Positions 1 to 13,641 of a stretch of DNA of 64,000 nt are shown one piece after another. The stretch spans positions 6,577,287 to 6,641,286 of the forward strand of contig JAKCOZ010000015.1 of assembly GCA_022605955.1 (NCBI GenBank). The letters run 5' to 3'. The notes beneath the pieces were generated by a model that saw only the letters and a program-made list of their open reading frames with translations, was not told the DNA's origin and made no database searches. Source of the DNA: Rallus limicola. Its lineage: Eukaryota > Chordata > Aves > Gruiformes > Rallidae. Made by a program: the position numbers and the translations under genes. Every line of letters starts with the position of its first letter. Within the stretch, counting starts at the first letter, position 1.

Positions 1-3000
1 CATGTAGCAAGAAATGGCCTATTTGCTCTGGCAATTCCTTCTCTAATCTTGTAAAGATAACAGTCTCTGAAGAATAATGTAAGTAATGAAAAATGAAGCT
101 ATTCCTTTTTGTCTAAAACAGTGTAAGCATCCCAGAATGCTGGCAAGCAGGCAGTATTGCCAGTCCTAAGCATTCAGAAGTAATGAAGGCCCTGAAAAAC
201 TACTCCTCTGTTGGAACATATGAGGCTTTAAAATATGTGAGTTCTGAGACGGAAGGCACATGAAGCCAAGTGTGTTTTCATTTTCCTATTTCTATTTGAA
301 AAATTATTCTTTCCCAAAATACTTATCAAGTATAGGACTTTCTCTTTTCCATTCTCATCTATTGTGAAATAGATTCTCATCTACTTATGGTGTTAAATAT
401 GCTGCTGAGATGTAATATTTTAAAACACCACATCATTAACTGAGAAGTCTGTTAAGAGCGCTGTTGGGTCCATATGCAAACTACCTGTGTATGGCATAGA
501 ATATGCTTTGAGGTAAAGACTAGCCTTTTTGCCAGGTAGACACTTCTCTTGGGTTGGTGAAATTCTCTTGTATATTAAATCCCATGATACACAGGTGTTC
601 AGACACTTCTCTGACCAAGCAGGTAAAAGATACGGTGGACAAAAATGAGTAATGCTTACAGTGCTCACGTGCTTTCCTTTTAGCTGTGGATATTCACATC
701 TCTCATCCTGAGAGCTTTTTGCCCTCAGCTGAAGTACAAAATCTTCCTCTAATGAAGGCCACTGGTATTGAAACTGATTGTGCTGCTGGTCCACATGACA
801 CAGTTGCTATCGCTCTAAAAACAGTTTTGTGGTATGAACTCTTTTGGTGTAACAGGAACTGTCTGTCTCGTTACACAGGATAATACATCAATGGTTTCTA
901 TTCACATTAATGGAACATGAATATTTGTCAGAAAAGACAGATTCATGAGCTTCCATAAATGATTGTGTACCTATCTACTTAAAAGCTTGTTGGAACAGGG
1001 CAGCAGTGATCTACTGTTACTGTGTTAAATTATGACTCAGTTATCTTTGAGTTATGTATCCTTCTTCGAGGCACGAGTGGTGTGCAAGTGACTCAGGCAC
1101 GTGATACCAACTTTTGTAGTGAGTCACCGCTTGAAACGGGAATAGAATAATTTGGGTTTAATATTTTACATAATGACAACCTGGCATCGATAACTTATTT
1201 TTTTCCTGATCTAAGAAATCCTTTTTGAAGTAATGATGTCCTTTTTAGTTGAGAGAGAAATTTATGTAGAGGGAAACAAATTGCTTTAACTAGGACTGTG
1301 TTAGGGAGCTCTTCCCTTGTGCCAATAAAACTGTGATTTTAGGGGGTTGGTTTGTTATATTAATTGACCTGGTTTTGAGATTTTTCTCAGTGATTCTCCT
1401 GCCCATTATAATTTTTAATCAATGAATTTATATTATCTGAAAATGCTTGAAATTAAATAAGAGAACATTAGCATATGTCTTTTGGAGTCTGATATCTTTC
1501 AGAGTAAGGAACATCTATATCATGTCAGATAGGGTATGCAGTTTTGATCTTCTCTGTGGCCTAAGGTTTGACTTGCTTGAAAATTTCTTGAAGATGGAGT
1601 GAGCTCAGTTGATTCCATGAGCTGCTTACAGATATTTCTCTCCTTATTTCTTTTTTTAGCTTATTAGAAAATTTTATCATATATGGTAGCAGGTCTGAAC
1701 CTCACTGCAAATGAAGAAGAGTACAGTTGTTGTCCTCATCTCTCCTCAGCTTTATTGAGATTTATTTAAAGGGCTCTTTAGTATAATGGTATTTGGGGTT
1801 TCATAATGCCACTTTAAATTGTGATAATGCTACTGATAATTCAGAATTAGTCTTTAGCCTTCTTACCCTGCAGCATAAAAAAATTAAGCGTTGCTATTCT
1901 GTCCTTCCAGTGAAATCGGCTGAGATTTTCCTTTCCGTAGTTTCATTTTTAGACTCGTAACACACCACTAGGATAACTGACTAGACATTGAGAACCTGTA
2001 TTAATTCGGGTGATAAAGATCTTAAGAGAGCCAGTGAGTCAGACTCTGTGGGGAATATTGTACTTTGCTGGCCTAGCATAAATTTTTCTCCAAGAAACTT
2101 TTTTTCTGAAGCTTGGTTAATATAATTCAATTCTTATTAAAAGGCGGCTCTTCTAAAAGCTGTTACCCCCCCTTGCCATGGTGATCTTTTACACTGCAGC
2201 TAATTTAACTGATTTTCTCTTGGTTTCTTTTTTCAAAAACCTAAAAATTCATATAATATAAATAGTATATGTCCTACCATATATAAAAAAACTAAACTAA
2301 TTTATTTGCATAGCATATCTATAAAAGGAATTTTAATTTATAAAAATTAAATAAATATACAAAAATGATATAAAACTTTTTGTGTATAAATACATAAATT
2401 AAAAGGAATTGCTAGCAAGGCGTAGCCCTGTAGAACTGTGCTATTTGATGAGAATTACAAGCTGCAGAAGTGGAATTTTCTGTGCTGCTTCAAGGTAAAG
2501 TACTGTCACTGTCTTTGTCCCTGTCTTTTTCACTTGTCCCTGGCTTCCTGCTGTTTCACTTCCAGCACAGCTGTTCTTGGGACAGACAGCAAGAATGGTC
2601 ACTTGCCTTCAGCCCAGTCATTGTCCTCATGGCATTTACCCTGTGGGGACACCATCCCTAGGCTGGGTGGCAAAGCCCAGCTGTGCCCCAGGAGGTTCGA
2701 AGAAGATGCCTGATATTGACAGCACTGAGCTGAAGTCAGCTTTAAGTGGTTGTGAAACTGTCCTGTCTCTCTGGACAGGTCCTTTGTGGCTTCTTGCTCT
2801 TCTTCCTCTGAGTCCACGTGTCCAGCAGTATCTTCCTCCTTCATTCCATCCTTTGAGGAAGGGTCGATATAAAGTCATTGGTGGATTGATGGGAGGAACA
2901 GTCCCTGTTACTATACTGGTACTTTCCTTCCAAACTCACTCCTCCTCAGTTGCCTTTAGATTACCTTTTCCTGCATCCTTGTCTTCAGGTCTATGGCTGT

Positions 3001-3430
3001 GAACATTGTAGGCTTCTGTGTCTTTTTTGCTGGCTAGTTCAACAGATTGTTGCTGGCCTTATGGTAGCATGTGCCTGTGCATTCTGGGATGACTTGCATT
3101 GGAAATGTGAATCTTGGGAAAAATAAAATTAAGTTTTGTGCAAAAAGCTATACATCACTGGCATAATGGGTTTAGAAAAAACCCTGAGTTATTGAGAGAA
3201 TTTTTGCTATGCCTTTATTAGGGAGTTAAGCAACAGATGATGGAATGGTTGTTAACAGAGTTTTCACTGTGTTAATTTACCGTCTGTCATCTTGGTGATG
3301 GTTTGCAAAATACCACATAATTAGTGATTCTTGACTCTGATACCATTCCTGCACTCTTTAAAAGAAAGCCAGGGCTTTATAGAGCCAGTAAAGGAAATGT
3401 GACTTGTCTTTTTGCAGGCCTCTGAACACA

Positions 3431-3508
3431 TGTATGTATTTATTTGTATACATACGTAGTTTTTTTATATATGCATGTGTATATATATGCATACAGACAT
3501 ACACACAC
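3431..3508. repeat. Degenerate TA/TG/CA microsatellite
   Basis: An alternating purine-pyrimidine stretch with GTATGTATTTATTTGTATAC, TATATATGCATGTGTATATA and a final ACACACACC. It is an imperfect dinucleotide microsatellite, likely polymorphic, in SYN2 intron 1. Confidence 0.75.
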
Positions 3509-6500
3509 CATTTCAATTTTAGGTTAGACATCTGTTGTCATAATAGGTAATTTAACATGAAACAGAAGTACTGCCACTAAAGTTAAAACTGCACAAAACT
3601 ATTACAAAACTAATAGCATAGTTTTTTTTCATTTGACATGAAATACTTTATTGACTATACGAGGAGTAGGAAAACAGTAAACCCCTGGAACAGCTTGGGA
3701 GAAAAAATAAAAGGACAAAAAACCGGAAAAGTAGCAGGTGGTGACTACTGACATACTGTTAAAAAGCACATAGAAAATATTCGTTTAATCTGTATTTCGT
3801 ATCACAGAAATGCTTCATAGCTATCTAAGGGGTGAAAGTATAAGCACAAGGGTAAAACTTTTGTATGAAGTAGGTGATTTTGTCATTAGGAGACTCAACT
3901 CTTTTTTACTGGTATCAGCAAATCATTCTAAAAGGCCCTTCAGCACTGCTCTGGGAAGAAGGTACCAGTTAAAAGAATAATGATGATGGATTTTTGTCTT
4001 TTTGCTGGTTTTCTGAATTTCGTGTCTGTGTCCTTTTTTTCAAGCTGTGATGATTTCAAATTTATCAGAGTTTTTGCCAATCAAAACTGTGTTTCAGCAA
4101 GTTTGAAGGTTAAAACAAACATTCCTGTATCATAGAGGAAGCTTAACAGTTGATGGATGTAACGATAAGTTCTTTGGGCCTGATTTGTGTCCTTACTGTT
4201 TTCAAATGAGATCGCGCTGAGATTTAATTAGAGCTGAACAGTAGTCATGGCATAGCAGCTGTTCAAGTCACAGCCAAGTTCATCTGACAATGGCTTTTCC
4301 ACACCTTCAAAGGAACCAACACAAGTGATGTGCTGTCCTAATACTGTGAGCACTCAGAATTTTCTTGAGCATTTCTAAAATTTATTTTAATTAAGATTAT
4401 AGCTTTTGGAATGAAGAAAGAAACTCAGCTGTCCTTTCAAATAATAAGCTTTAACTTCCTTTGAAGGGAATCAAAAGCATTCAGCAAATAAAAAGAATCT
4501 TGTATACTGTTTTCCTTAAAATAGGTTTCTCTTAAAATTTAGGGATCTCTTTAATCCAGTCTTGTGACTTTATCAGGCCTATGACTCAGATATTTTTATT
4601 ACTTATTTATTCTAAGTTTTTGCTCTAACAGATTTTGTCTTCCCACAGATTACCTTCCATCTGTTCAGGGTAATGGGTTTTCTGCCTATGCTCAGAAAGG
4701 AGCATATTGCAGGCTTTGAGTGAGAAATTTTACCTTAAGAAACCACTAGTCCTTGGAGTCTACTTAAACTTGGTTGCCAGGACTACTCCATCCTAGGCAA
4801 ATAGGATAGAGAATTGGAGATCCTCTTGCAGAAAATCAAGAACTAGAGCCTGCCTACAGAAAGAGAAAAAAGATTTATGTGATAATGAAATATGAATTTT
4901 GTATAAACATTGTGATTGAGAAGTGTTTGAGCGCTCAAGTCTGAAATACGTGTAGGTGATGGGTGGGGGGGCGGGAAGACAGGGAAAAGCGTAAGGTGTG
5001 AATCCAGAGAGGAGACAAGAAGTTGTAATACCTTTCATAGTGGAGAGTACAAAAAGACTCAGTAAAATCTAAATTGTCATGCATTTGGTATTGTCTCTTA
5101 TTAGAACTGAGAATTAATCAAAGTATCCTCATGTTGTGGTTTTCAGTTAAGCCCCTAAAAGAGCTGCTGTCAAATCCAAAAAGGATGCTCACAATACAAT
5201 GATTCACACAAGCGTCAAAAGGATGAAGAGTTTTAAGACTTGGCCACTACCTTTGTGTTTTAAAACGCGGTATTACAGAAGGATTTGTATTTGCAGTTTC
5301 TTTTGCTTCATAAATCCTTGCCTCCCTTTGCTATGAAGCTCTCATTTCTAACTTGGGAGTGAAGATGTAGAGGTCAGGAAGCAGGCTTCTCAGTCTCAGT
5401 GTGACTGCTGGTTGGTCTGTTGCTTGTCTGTGCTGATCAGAATGATAGAGAAATTCATGTCCTTTCAGGATTCCTTGGAATAGCTGCATTCAAGGCTCTG
5501 CTAGTCAATATTTCTGTTCTTTTGCCTACTTTGGTTATCGAAATAGCAGCTCTTTGGCTTGTGTTTTGGTAATCAGAGGTAATGTTTGTTAGCGAGGAAG
5601 TACATGAGGTGTTCTGTGAGAGAGAAAGAGGGATAAGCACACTGTGGCTCAGCCTGAAGCATTAATTCTGTGTTTCTGGAAATGCTGGGGCACGTTGCAA
5701 GCATCATTAAAGACTGTGGAACATCTGTGAGAGAAGGGACAATATTAAACCCTACCAGTGAGATGATTCATCAGCAGCAAAGAGCAAACCAGTGTCCCAT
5801 GTGTAACAAGATTGTGAAGAGCTTTCAAGGTATCTTTCTAACTAGGACTTGCATATGTTTGAAAATACAGTAATGATATTCTGTTTTCTGGTGGGGCCAG
5901 CAAGGAAGTAGCACTGTGTTGGACAGAGCTGCTCACTTCAATTTGTGCCCTTCTGAGAACACGTACTGAAAACAGGGTGCTCTGCATGGCTTTTAGATTC
6001 ACTGTCCTGCAAGTACTCTGTGCTAAGAATGAAGGGATGGGTTGGGTGAAAGTTAGCCAGGAAAGGTGGAGAGAGTAGTGGAAAAGGTGAGAAATTGGGT
6101 AGCTTAACTTAATTCTTTATTGTTTATGTAGATACCTAATGATTAACTGTACTAAAGGTGACCAAAGGTGGCCCTGTTCTTTCTTCAGTTGAATGATGAA
6201 GAAACCCTAAGTCATAAAATGATACTGAGAATGTCCTATTTTTCTGTATCTCTCAGATTTTGACATCTAAACCTGTCTTGAATTCATTTCTTAAGCACCA
6301 GATCACAACTTCTCTTTCTCTGTAACCCTGGCTGCCAAGACAGTCAGACTGATCCAAGAGCTGAGCCCTGGCCAGCACAGGGGTGCTACATTCTGTAACC
6401 AGGGACCACAGCCTAGTAAGGTCACAAGCTGCAGGTGTGGCCTCCATTGTCCCTTCTTCTGTGCCTGGCACAAGTTTGTGTGAGAGATTTTCACTGCTGA

Positions 6501-6904
6501 AATAAAACTCGAGGGAATCTAATCTAGCTGTTACCTTATTAGTAAATAATTATGCCTTAAAATTATTATTGTTACTGTTATTTTCAGTTTTTCAAACAGA
6601 GAGAAGAGGTGAAAGCAAAGGTCAGTGGGGGCTTTTGGTCATTGCCAGCAACTGTGCCCGTGTATCTTTTTAACTTGTGAAAAGCTTGGGTGGTGATAAG
6701 TTAATTTGTTTTATTTTAATATAAGATACAACTGAGAACATGCTTCAGCTGCTGCTGTTCCCTCAGGAAAATGCGCAGTGGATGGCAGGAGCAAATAGGT
6801 GGAGATCACTGTGCAAATTACTTCTGCTTTCTTTACAACAATTCATGTTTCAGTTTAAAATTCAGCCACCGTTACTGCTAAATCAATACTGCTTGGTAGA
6901 AAAA

Positions 6905-7112
6905 TCGGGCAGTTCCCCGGACTGGAGAACGCGTGTTCCTTGCAACCGGGGCCAGAGCCGGGAGGCCGGCGCCGGGCCTGTGTCGGCCGGGGGCTGTACT
7001 GGGGCCTGTGCCGGCAGGTGGCAGTGCTTGCCCGAGTGTAGGAGCAGCCTGGAGCCCACGGCAGAGGCACAAGCTCCGGAGGGTCGTTACAGAAACACGG
7101 GCGTTGTAGACA
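6905..7112. promoter_or_regulatory. Small intronic CpG-rich patch
   Basis: About 200 bases with roughly 18 CpG dinucleotides and clearly elevated G+C (for example GGAGGCCGGCGCCGGGCC near 6961-6978) stand out from the AT-rich, CpG-poor surroundings. An open frame on each strand crosses it, but the translations show no synapsin domain A/B sequence and no family I recognise. It could be an intronic CpG island, an alternative or antisense promoter, or a GC-rich repeat remnant. No core promoter element can be assigned. Confidence 0.4.
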
Positions 7113-7503
7113 TTAACTGTGGCTCGGTTTGCTTTCCTTTTCCAGCCAAGTAGCGCGAGTGGGCATCCCAATGCAGGCTTTTGAGCATGCTGAGGATAAC
7201 AAAATAGCGTTTAGAGAAGTAGAATTTTTGTCCTGATTGAATGGGCAGAGTTAGAAGAAACACCCATAATCATAACAGTCCTTATTAAAAATCTCTGAAA
7301 TTCGGTCTAGTTGCCCTTAATCTTGAAAGAATCTGCCCTTATTTGCTGCTTACTGCTAGTGAAAGCTATGACAATATATTTTTTTAAATGACATCATCTG
7401 CTGAGGAATCTTTAAAAAAAAGTAGGCAGGGTTCTGTCTGTAACTCAACATTGTAAATTTCTTTTAAATTGCCTGCTGGACCATGGAATAAACAAGCAGT
7501 TTA

Positions 7504-7530
7504 TTCTCATAAACAAGGAGTTTATGAGAA
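7504..7530. repeat. Short perfect hairpin with local duplication
   Basis: TTCTCATAAAC (7504-7514) and GTTTATGAGAA (7520-7530) are perfect reverse complements around the 5-base loop AAGGA. The hairpin overlaps a short direct duplication, in which ATAAACAAGCAGTTTAT near 7488 is repeated as ATAAACAAGGAGTTTAT near 7510. It could have arisen by a template-switch or small duplication event. No function is evident. Confidence 0.7.
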
Positions 7531-10223
7531 CAGAGAAACTCAGACTGTAGGAGCTTCAGATGAAGTTATTGAACATAATGCTCATCAGGTATATTGCTGA
7601 TTGCTGTAGAAAACAGATACTGATTCAGAAAATAAAGTGATAAAACCTACTGGGACTAAGAATGAACGTCGGAAGTGGTATATGCAGTACAAAAGATTCA
7701 AAAGTAGTCAGAAATGTTTTGTTGATTTGCTTTAAAAACATAATAGCTGTATCTGTAAATCCTGCTGATTTTTCCTTTGATTGTGGCATTAGGAACTGAG
7801 GGATTACTTGCTCATTTTGGTTTGTTCTGAATTATTTTTTTTGAGGGGAGATGGTTGGTTATTTAGTTGTTGTTTGGGTTTTTTTTCCTAGTTCCAAACT
7901 GGTAAAAAGAAGGATTTTTAGAAGAAGCTGGCAGTCTGCCACTATGTGGGAGTTTGATATGAGTCTTGTCTCAAAGCAATCACTGATATAACTGCAGACT
8001 AATTTGTGTTGGTGCAGTAGCAAACTAGAACGAGTGTAGCAGCCTGTCTTTCTTCAGCAAGTTAAGCTTGCAGCATGGATATCCTGGGTCTCTGAGTTGG
8101 AAAGGTTTTCAACATGTCCTGAATTTTTGTCCCAACAGGCCTTCTTGTAGAATAATCAAGAAAATATTCTTACTTTGAAAGCTGTTATTTGTTCATGGTT
8201 TGTTTACTCACCAGGAAGATCATCCTTGCCCAGAGTCATAAATTCACTAGCAAAAATATTTACCAGTAACTAGCTGCAGATTTGGGATCTTACGTAACAA
8301 GGGCTTGCACATGCCTGCTATTCCCATCTCTGCCAAATGGCAGCGTCTTCATGGGAAAAGTACTCCCGTCTTTTTCTCTAACGACCCCCATCCAAATGAA
8401 TCAGTGCCATGGACTGCAGACTTGTGGTTGCCCAAGGATGCATTAGTGGAGAGGTGACTAGTAGCATATGCTAGCCGCTTCCCATTAGGGACCGAAGTGG
8501 GTGGGTGTAGCCCACGAAGTGACGTAAGGCCAGACTCAGTTCATCTCTTGGGCATCCTTGACTAACACGCTGTATGTTGCCAACTGGATTTAAAGCAGTC
8601 TTTCCATGGTATGGCTCCTATAGGGACGATATGCTCATATATCTCAGACTTTGGAACAGCCTCTGCTATCATGTGCAGAAGAGAGCAGGTCCTGTTCTCA
8701 CCCCTGTAGGCACTGGGGGTATTTATCCCATAGGAGTGAATTGTTCAATTATGAAATTGTTACAGCTATTGCTGTGCTTTAATGTATGTCAAAAGAGACT
8801 GGTGTTTGCATTTTAATTGTTGAATGACTGTTACACTACTACTTTGTGGCAGTAAATCTCGTAATTACACTTGGCAGCATTGTTGTGCAAATAGACCCCC
8901 AAAAAAACAAACCAAGAATGCTCATGTGGGAAGGGGAGAGATATTGGGGTATCCTTCCACACTCAGCTGTTGCCTCTGCTTCTTGCAGCTGGGAGGTATG
9001 GCCGGTCGGCTGGGGCTGGGGGCTGCTGGGGGCCTTGCCCCATGGCCTCACTGGGAGACTTCTGCTTAAAAGATTGGCACGCTGTTGAATTTCAAAATCA
9101 CAAATCTGAGGTACAGGACACTGTTACGTATTGCTCCACTTCCAGAGCTGAATGTGACCTGAGTGTAATGCAGACCTTGCACGGCGTAGCCCGTGCAGCT
9201 GTACAGCAGACACTTGGAACACTGTGGGCTTGTTTGATTCAGTGTTCACTAAGCACTAAAAACTCAGTGGCTTTTGTTTTACAAATAATGAGGGTATGAG
9301 CAGTTGTGGGATTTGTATTGTTGTAATGCATAGTTCTGCCAAAATGAATGTATCACTTGTGGAGTTTTTTAAAATGCTTTTTTAAATTTAGCTATTAATT
9401 AGATGCACTGTAAGCAAATAATTATTTGTACAGCTGCCTACAAAAATCCAAACCTTTCAGAGCCTGATTCCCTGCAAGTTACTGTCAGGTATGCTGGTCA
9501 TGTTTCCTATCTCTGATGGCTTCCCCCTTGTCACAATGTCCTTGAGACCTTGTGGTATGTTTTATGCTACAGATCCCAGTAGAATTTACCTGACTTCTAG
9601 TTTTATGAACTGTTCCTGTGTAAGAATTTTTAAAGCCTGTATTCCTAAGGTCAGCTTCTCCTGGGGAAGGGGTGGGGAGTGCTCCCAGCCTAGTATATTA
9701 GCTGTGGTCATCGTTTGCCGTAGAAAAAAATTTAATTCCCTAACTTTAGCAGCGCTGCAAAGTTCTATTGTTCTCTAATCCATAGGGGGAAGCTGAAAGT
9801 CCTCGGGAACACAGGCTCTCAGTTATTTAGCTTTTTAGACTCTAAATTAACAAACCAAACACAACATTATATGTGATTTATACTTTCAATTATAATACTA
9901 AAATATAGTTTAGTTTTATAATATACTTGGGAAGTTTAATTCTGAGCAGAAGAGACCATTCCTTTTAATGCAAGGGTCAGAGTACTGCTAAAACACATCC
10001 TTTTGCCACGTTTTCAGAACAACCCATTCATACACATTTGGTAGGAGTTAATAAAAAGTACTTTACTTTTCAGTCTTTACTAGTGTAGTATCCTGTTTGA
10101 AAAAATGCCTGGTGGTGACTTGTTAGGATAAAAGTGCCAGCTTGTCTGAAAGTACAACCAGAGAACCAATGTATGGGGGGTACCCTGGAAGAAGGGGCAG
10201 AACACTTTCTGCTACACCATATT

Positions 10224-10397
10224 GATAATTGTCTGTACAAATGAACACCAAAGCAACAAAAAATACTTTTACCAGTATTACTTTTCCAGTTTCCCAGCAG
10301 AACATGGATAAAACGTGATTTTAAAAAAAAAGTGGAAAAGTGATACTGGTAAAAGTATTTTTTGTTGCTTTGGTGTTCATTTGTACAGACAATTATC
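10224..10397. repeat. Near-perfect 65-bp inverted repeat (long hairpin)
   Basis: The left arm 10224-10288 and the right arm 10333-10397 are reverse complements at 64 of 65 positions, separated by a 44-bp spacer (10289-10332) that includes an A-rich run. The single exception pairs T at 10279 with G at 10342, which in + strand RNA is a U-G wobble, so the sense transcript could form an uninterrupted 65-bp duplex. Outside the arms, similarity continues weakly for about 12 bases with three mismatches. Neither arm resembles CR1 or any element I recognise. It lies in SYN2 intron 1. Confidence 0.95.
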
Positions 10398-13300
10398 TAT
10401 ATGATGCATTTCTGTTGGTTATCCTAACTTGAGTATCTTGAAGGAAGGAAATGTTTTTTTTCTTGGCAGCATTGTGGACCTTCTTCCAAAGCTGGTGGGT
10501 AGAGAAAATGCATGTTTCTGAAGTCCCAGCTTCAGAAACTGATAAATGACTATTTTTGTTCTGTTCAGCACAGTGCATGAAATCTTTATTTCCTTGGGGG
10601 GAGGATTGCATTGGAGATCCCACCCAGCTTTCTGGTATCTTACATATCAGAGGCTGTTACGAAACCAGTGGAAACTAAGTGTGAGTATGTGTGTGTGTCA
10701 GGGAGGAAAAAATGCTTAATGATTAATTCAACTTGAAATAGGAAAGGAATATGGAAAGCACTAGCAATTGCTATTCTTTCAATCCATGTTGATGTCAGTG
10801 ATTTATTTCCTCAAGAGTTTTTGCTGACACTGTGTTAAATATATAGAGACTGCTTGTACTATTGTTGTTAATATGCTTTTTCTAGTAGCTCCAAAACTCC
10901 TTACAAGTTAGGTTCATACTGTATGTCACACATAACATCCATCGTTCATCACAAGCTGCACCTAACTTTGTGATAATGAAGTGTTTCCACTCTTTTCAGC
11001 CAGCCTCTGCCTGTGACTGCTGCCTGGCCCTTGCTGTTCCCTCCAAGAGGGGTTTGATACCCATGCAGCTTCTGTAAAGCTGGAAAGATCACCATGGATC
11101 TGGATTTATCTGTGACTGGAAACTTTTTTTGCCTGTCTGATATACATTTCTTTCTACAGAAGAGGGCAGCAAAAGCCATATACTCTTTCTTTATAGCATC
11201 TGTGAAGGTGCTAAACCAAGTTACTTAAGTAGAGCTGTGGAGACTGGGCTTTCTAGTTGGTCTGCTCGGAGAAACAGGGCAGTCACGGCTGTCTAAAATT
11301 TAACTGTAAAACCAGAAGTTTCAGGTGTATGGAAAAAAGGTTGTTCTATACCAATTATTTGGGATCTAGATTCAAATGGGGCCTCTAGTATTCTTGTAAC
11401 TTGAAGCTCGTGGTAGAAATGGAAGAGACTCAGATCTGTGTGATGGAGGTGGAAGGATTTCTGAACCAGAGATCACAACAATTGCTGATCTGTGAAAAAT
11501 CTTCATCCTTCCCTCATTTAAATCTAACTCAGTATTGGTAGGGCCAGGGAAGTATTGCTGCAAAGGTTTGAAATGTTTGTGGGGTTCTGGGTGGGGAAAA
11601 CATACTCAGACTTGCCTGTATTGTCACTGCCATTCTCTGCCAAGGCAACCCTGTTGACTGAGAGTGTGTGCGTATGTGTATGTATGCATATCTCCAGTAA
11701 GATGCTCTGGCACTTCTGCAATCACTTCTTCTCCCATTACGCTGTGTTTCCCCTGGGTCTTGCCCCTGTGTAGGGCTGAAGATACAAGGTTTGACATTAA
11801 GCCTGAAGTTTTGATGTTGTATTACATCTGGCTTAGCTATAAGCTGCAACCAAAAGATGTTCCCTCTCTCCCCCACTTTGTCTCCAGATGTATGAGACTT
11901 GCATGCTTCCCACTCTTTCTTATCTCAGTTGACTAGTTTGTTCTAAATCTCATCTATAGGATAAGCACAGAGGGAACTGGCTGGAGAGGCTTTTAAGATG
12001 CAGTTTTTATGTTAAGTGGAGGATTTTAAAGGTGTTAATTCCAACAATGTGATAGCCCAACATGCTATTTATGAAATATCACCTTGTAAAATCTTCAGGT
12101 GTAAATGATCCGGATTTTCTCACCTCAGTCACACATCTTGCTAGAGGAATTTAAAACACCGTAGAGAATTCACAATAAATAGAAAATTTAAAGGACAAAT
12201 TTCTGCTGAAGAGTTCATCAATAGCATGGATTCAGTCTCAACAATTCTTTTAATCTGTCCTGGTTTTTATGGCATTTCAAATTATGCCAGGAATTGCGTT
12301 TTATTGGTGTAAATCTTCTAAACTCATTTCAATTTCTTTAGATCAATATGAAAAAACTAAACTAAAATATCTCTAGATGCTGTTCGTAGATGGTTTGGTT
12401 TTTTTCTCTCCTAAACTTCACCAGTGACTGCATAGTGTGACATTTTTGCCACTCATTCAAGATAATTTTGAATGCCTTAGTTGCTAAACAGCAGAATTGC
12501 TCATTAGGAGCTTGTACTACTTTAGCTTTGTTGTTGACTGAATGCAAAGTTGGAAAGAGTTATGACTTAGTAAAGGAGACTTGGAAATGACAAATTAAAC
12601 TTTGTCACTTTAGCCTGTATTATTATTGTGTTGGTTATAGCAGGCAAGATTAAAGAATTTACAGCAATGGGTGCAGAATATGCACTTTGAGTGTTACAGC
12701 ACTAAGACCCATTAAAACCTCCATCAGTATTTGGAGCAGTAATGTTGCGTAATTTGGCTTGTGATGATTTCCTGCACAGAAGTTGGGACTCTCTTACCTT
12801 CTGACTACAGAATATCTTTGTGAACTTAACCATGGGAAAGTGGTGTAGTCACTCTAATGAGTCTAACAGACCTGGAAAAGGTTATAATGTGTTGCATCAC
12901 GTGTGAAGTCTTTTAATGGTGAGGGAATGAGTGTGTAAAAATACTTCATTTGTCATCTAATTCACAAGAAAAGCCCACAGAAATGGCATCGTGACCATAA
13001 ATCTGGCACAGAAGTAATGGGCTGAAAGTAAATATTACATAATCAGAGGTGTGGGATTTTGAGACGTTACCAGAAAGACAGACAGTGTTTGGTCATGAAA
13101 GAGTACTTGTTTCACCTTGAGTGGGTGGAAAATGAGGCATTTTCAGTAAAGCGTGCTGTTCCAAAGGCCCAGAAAATGTGAGCTCAAATGAGAAATGCGA
13201 GAGTGGGAGGCATTTTCTTCATGATTAGATCTCTAGTGAAAACACTGTATTCAGGCACAGAATAGAGTGACAGATAGGAGGGCTCCTGGTTAAAACAACA

Positions 13301-13410
13301 AGGAGAGTTCTTGGGCTGGAAGATCTGTCCTGTGAAAGAATAGAATGGCTCTGTTTTGTTTAAATAACCAGAGTCAAGGAGGTAACATCATGCCATATGC
13401 CAAAATTGTT

Positions 13411-13425
13411 AAAAAAAAAAAAAAA
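13411..13425. repeat. A15 homopolymer
   Basis: A run of 15 A in SYN2 intron 1, with a further A-run of about 12 near 13510. No retroelement body ending at this tail was recognised. Confidence 0.9.
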
Positions 13426-13641
13426 GGCTAGTAATTAATTAGGAGATATAATTGGGATTGAACCAGAGATTGTGGATGCCTCTGAAGATGCTACATATAA
13501 AGCTGTTCTAAAAAAAAAAAAACCAACCCATTTCTAGCAAGGGGGATATGCATCTCAGGGAAATGGAATAATTGCTGCTTAATAACCTTGAGTTCTTTAT
13601 TTCTAGATTGTTTATGCTTTCTTTTTTAATATGCTTTTAGA

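Noticed and set aside
420..794. 124-codon open frame on the minus strand
   Set aside because: No recognisable homology, lies in intron 1, and no convincing splice or promoter context; its length is within chance for a window of this size.
2577..3002. 141-codon open frame on the plus strand with overlapping frames on the other strand
   Set aside because: It is the longest frame in the window but the translation has no domain I recognise, and the overlapping open frames on both strands point to local composition rather than coding.
6740..7153. 137-codon frame crossing the CpG-rich patch as a possible SYN2 first exon
   Set aside because: The translation lacks synapsin domain A (MNYLRRRLSDS-type start) and the proline-rich domain B; the frame is opened by the GC-rich composition.
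8824..9299. Cluster of overlapping open frames around a short GC-rich patch
   Set aside because: Several frames on both strands overlap, none with recognisable protein features; likely compositional.
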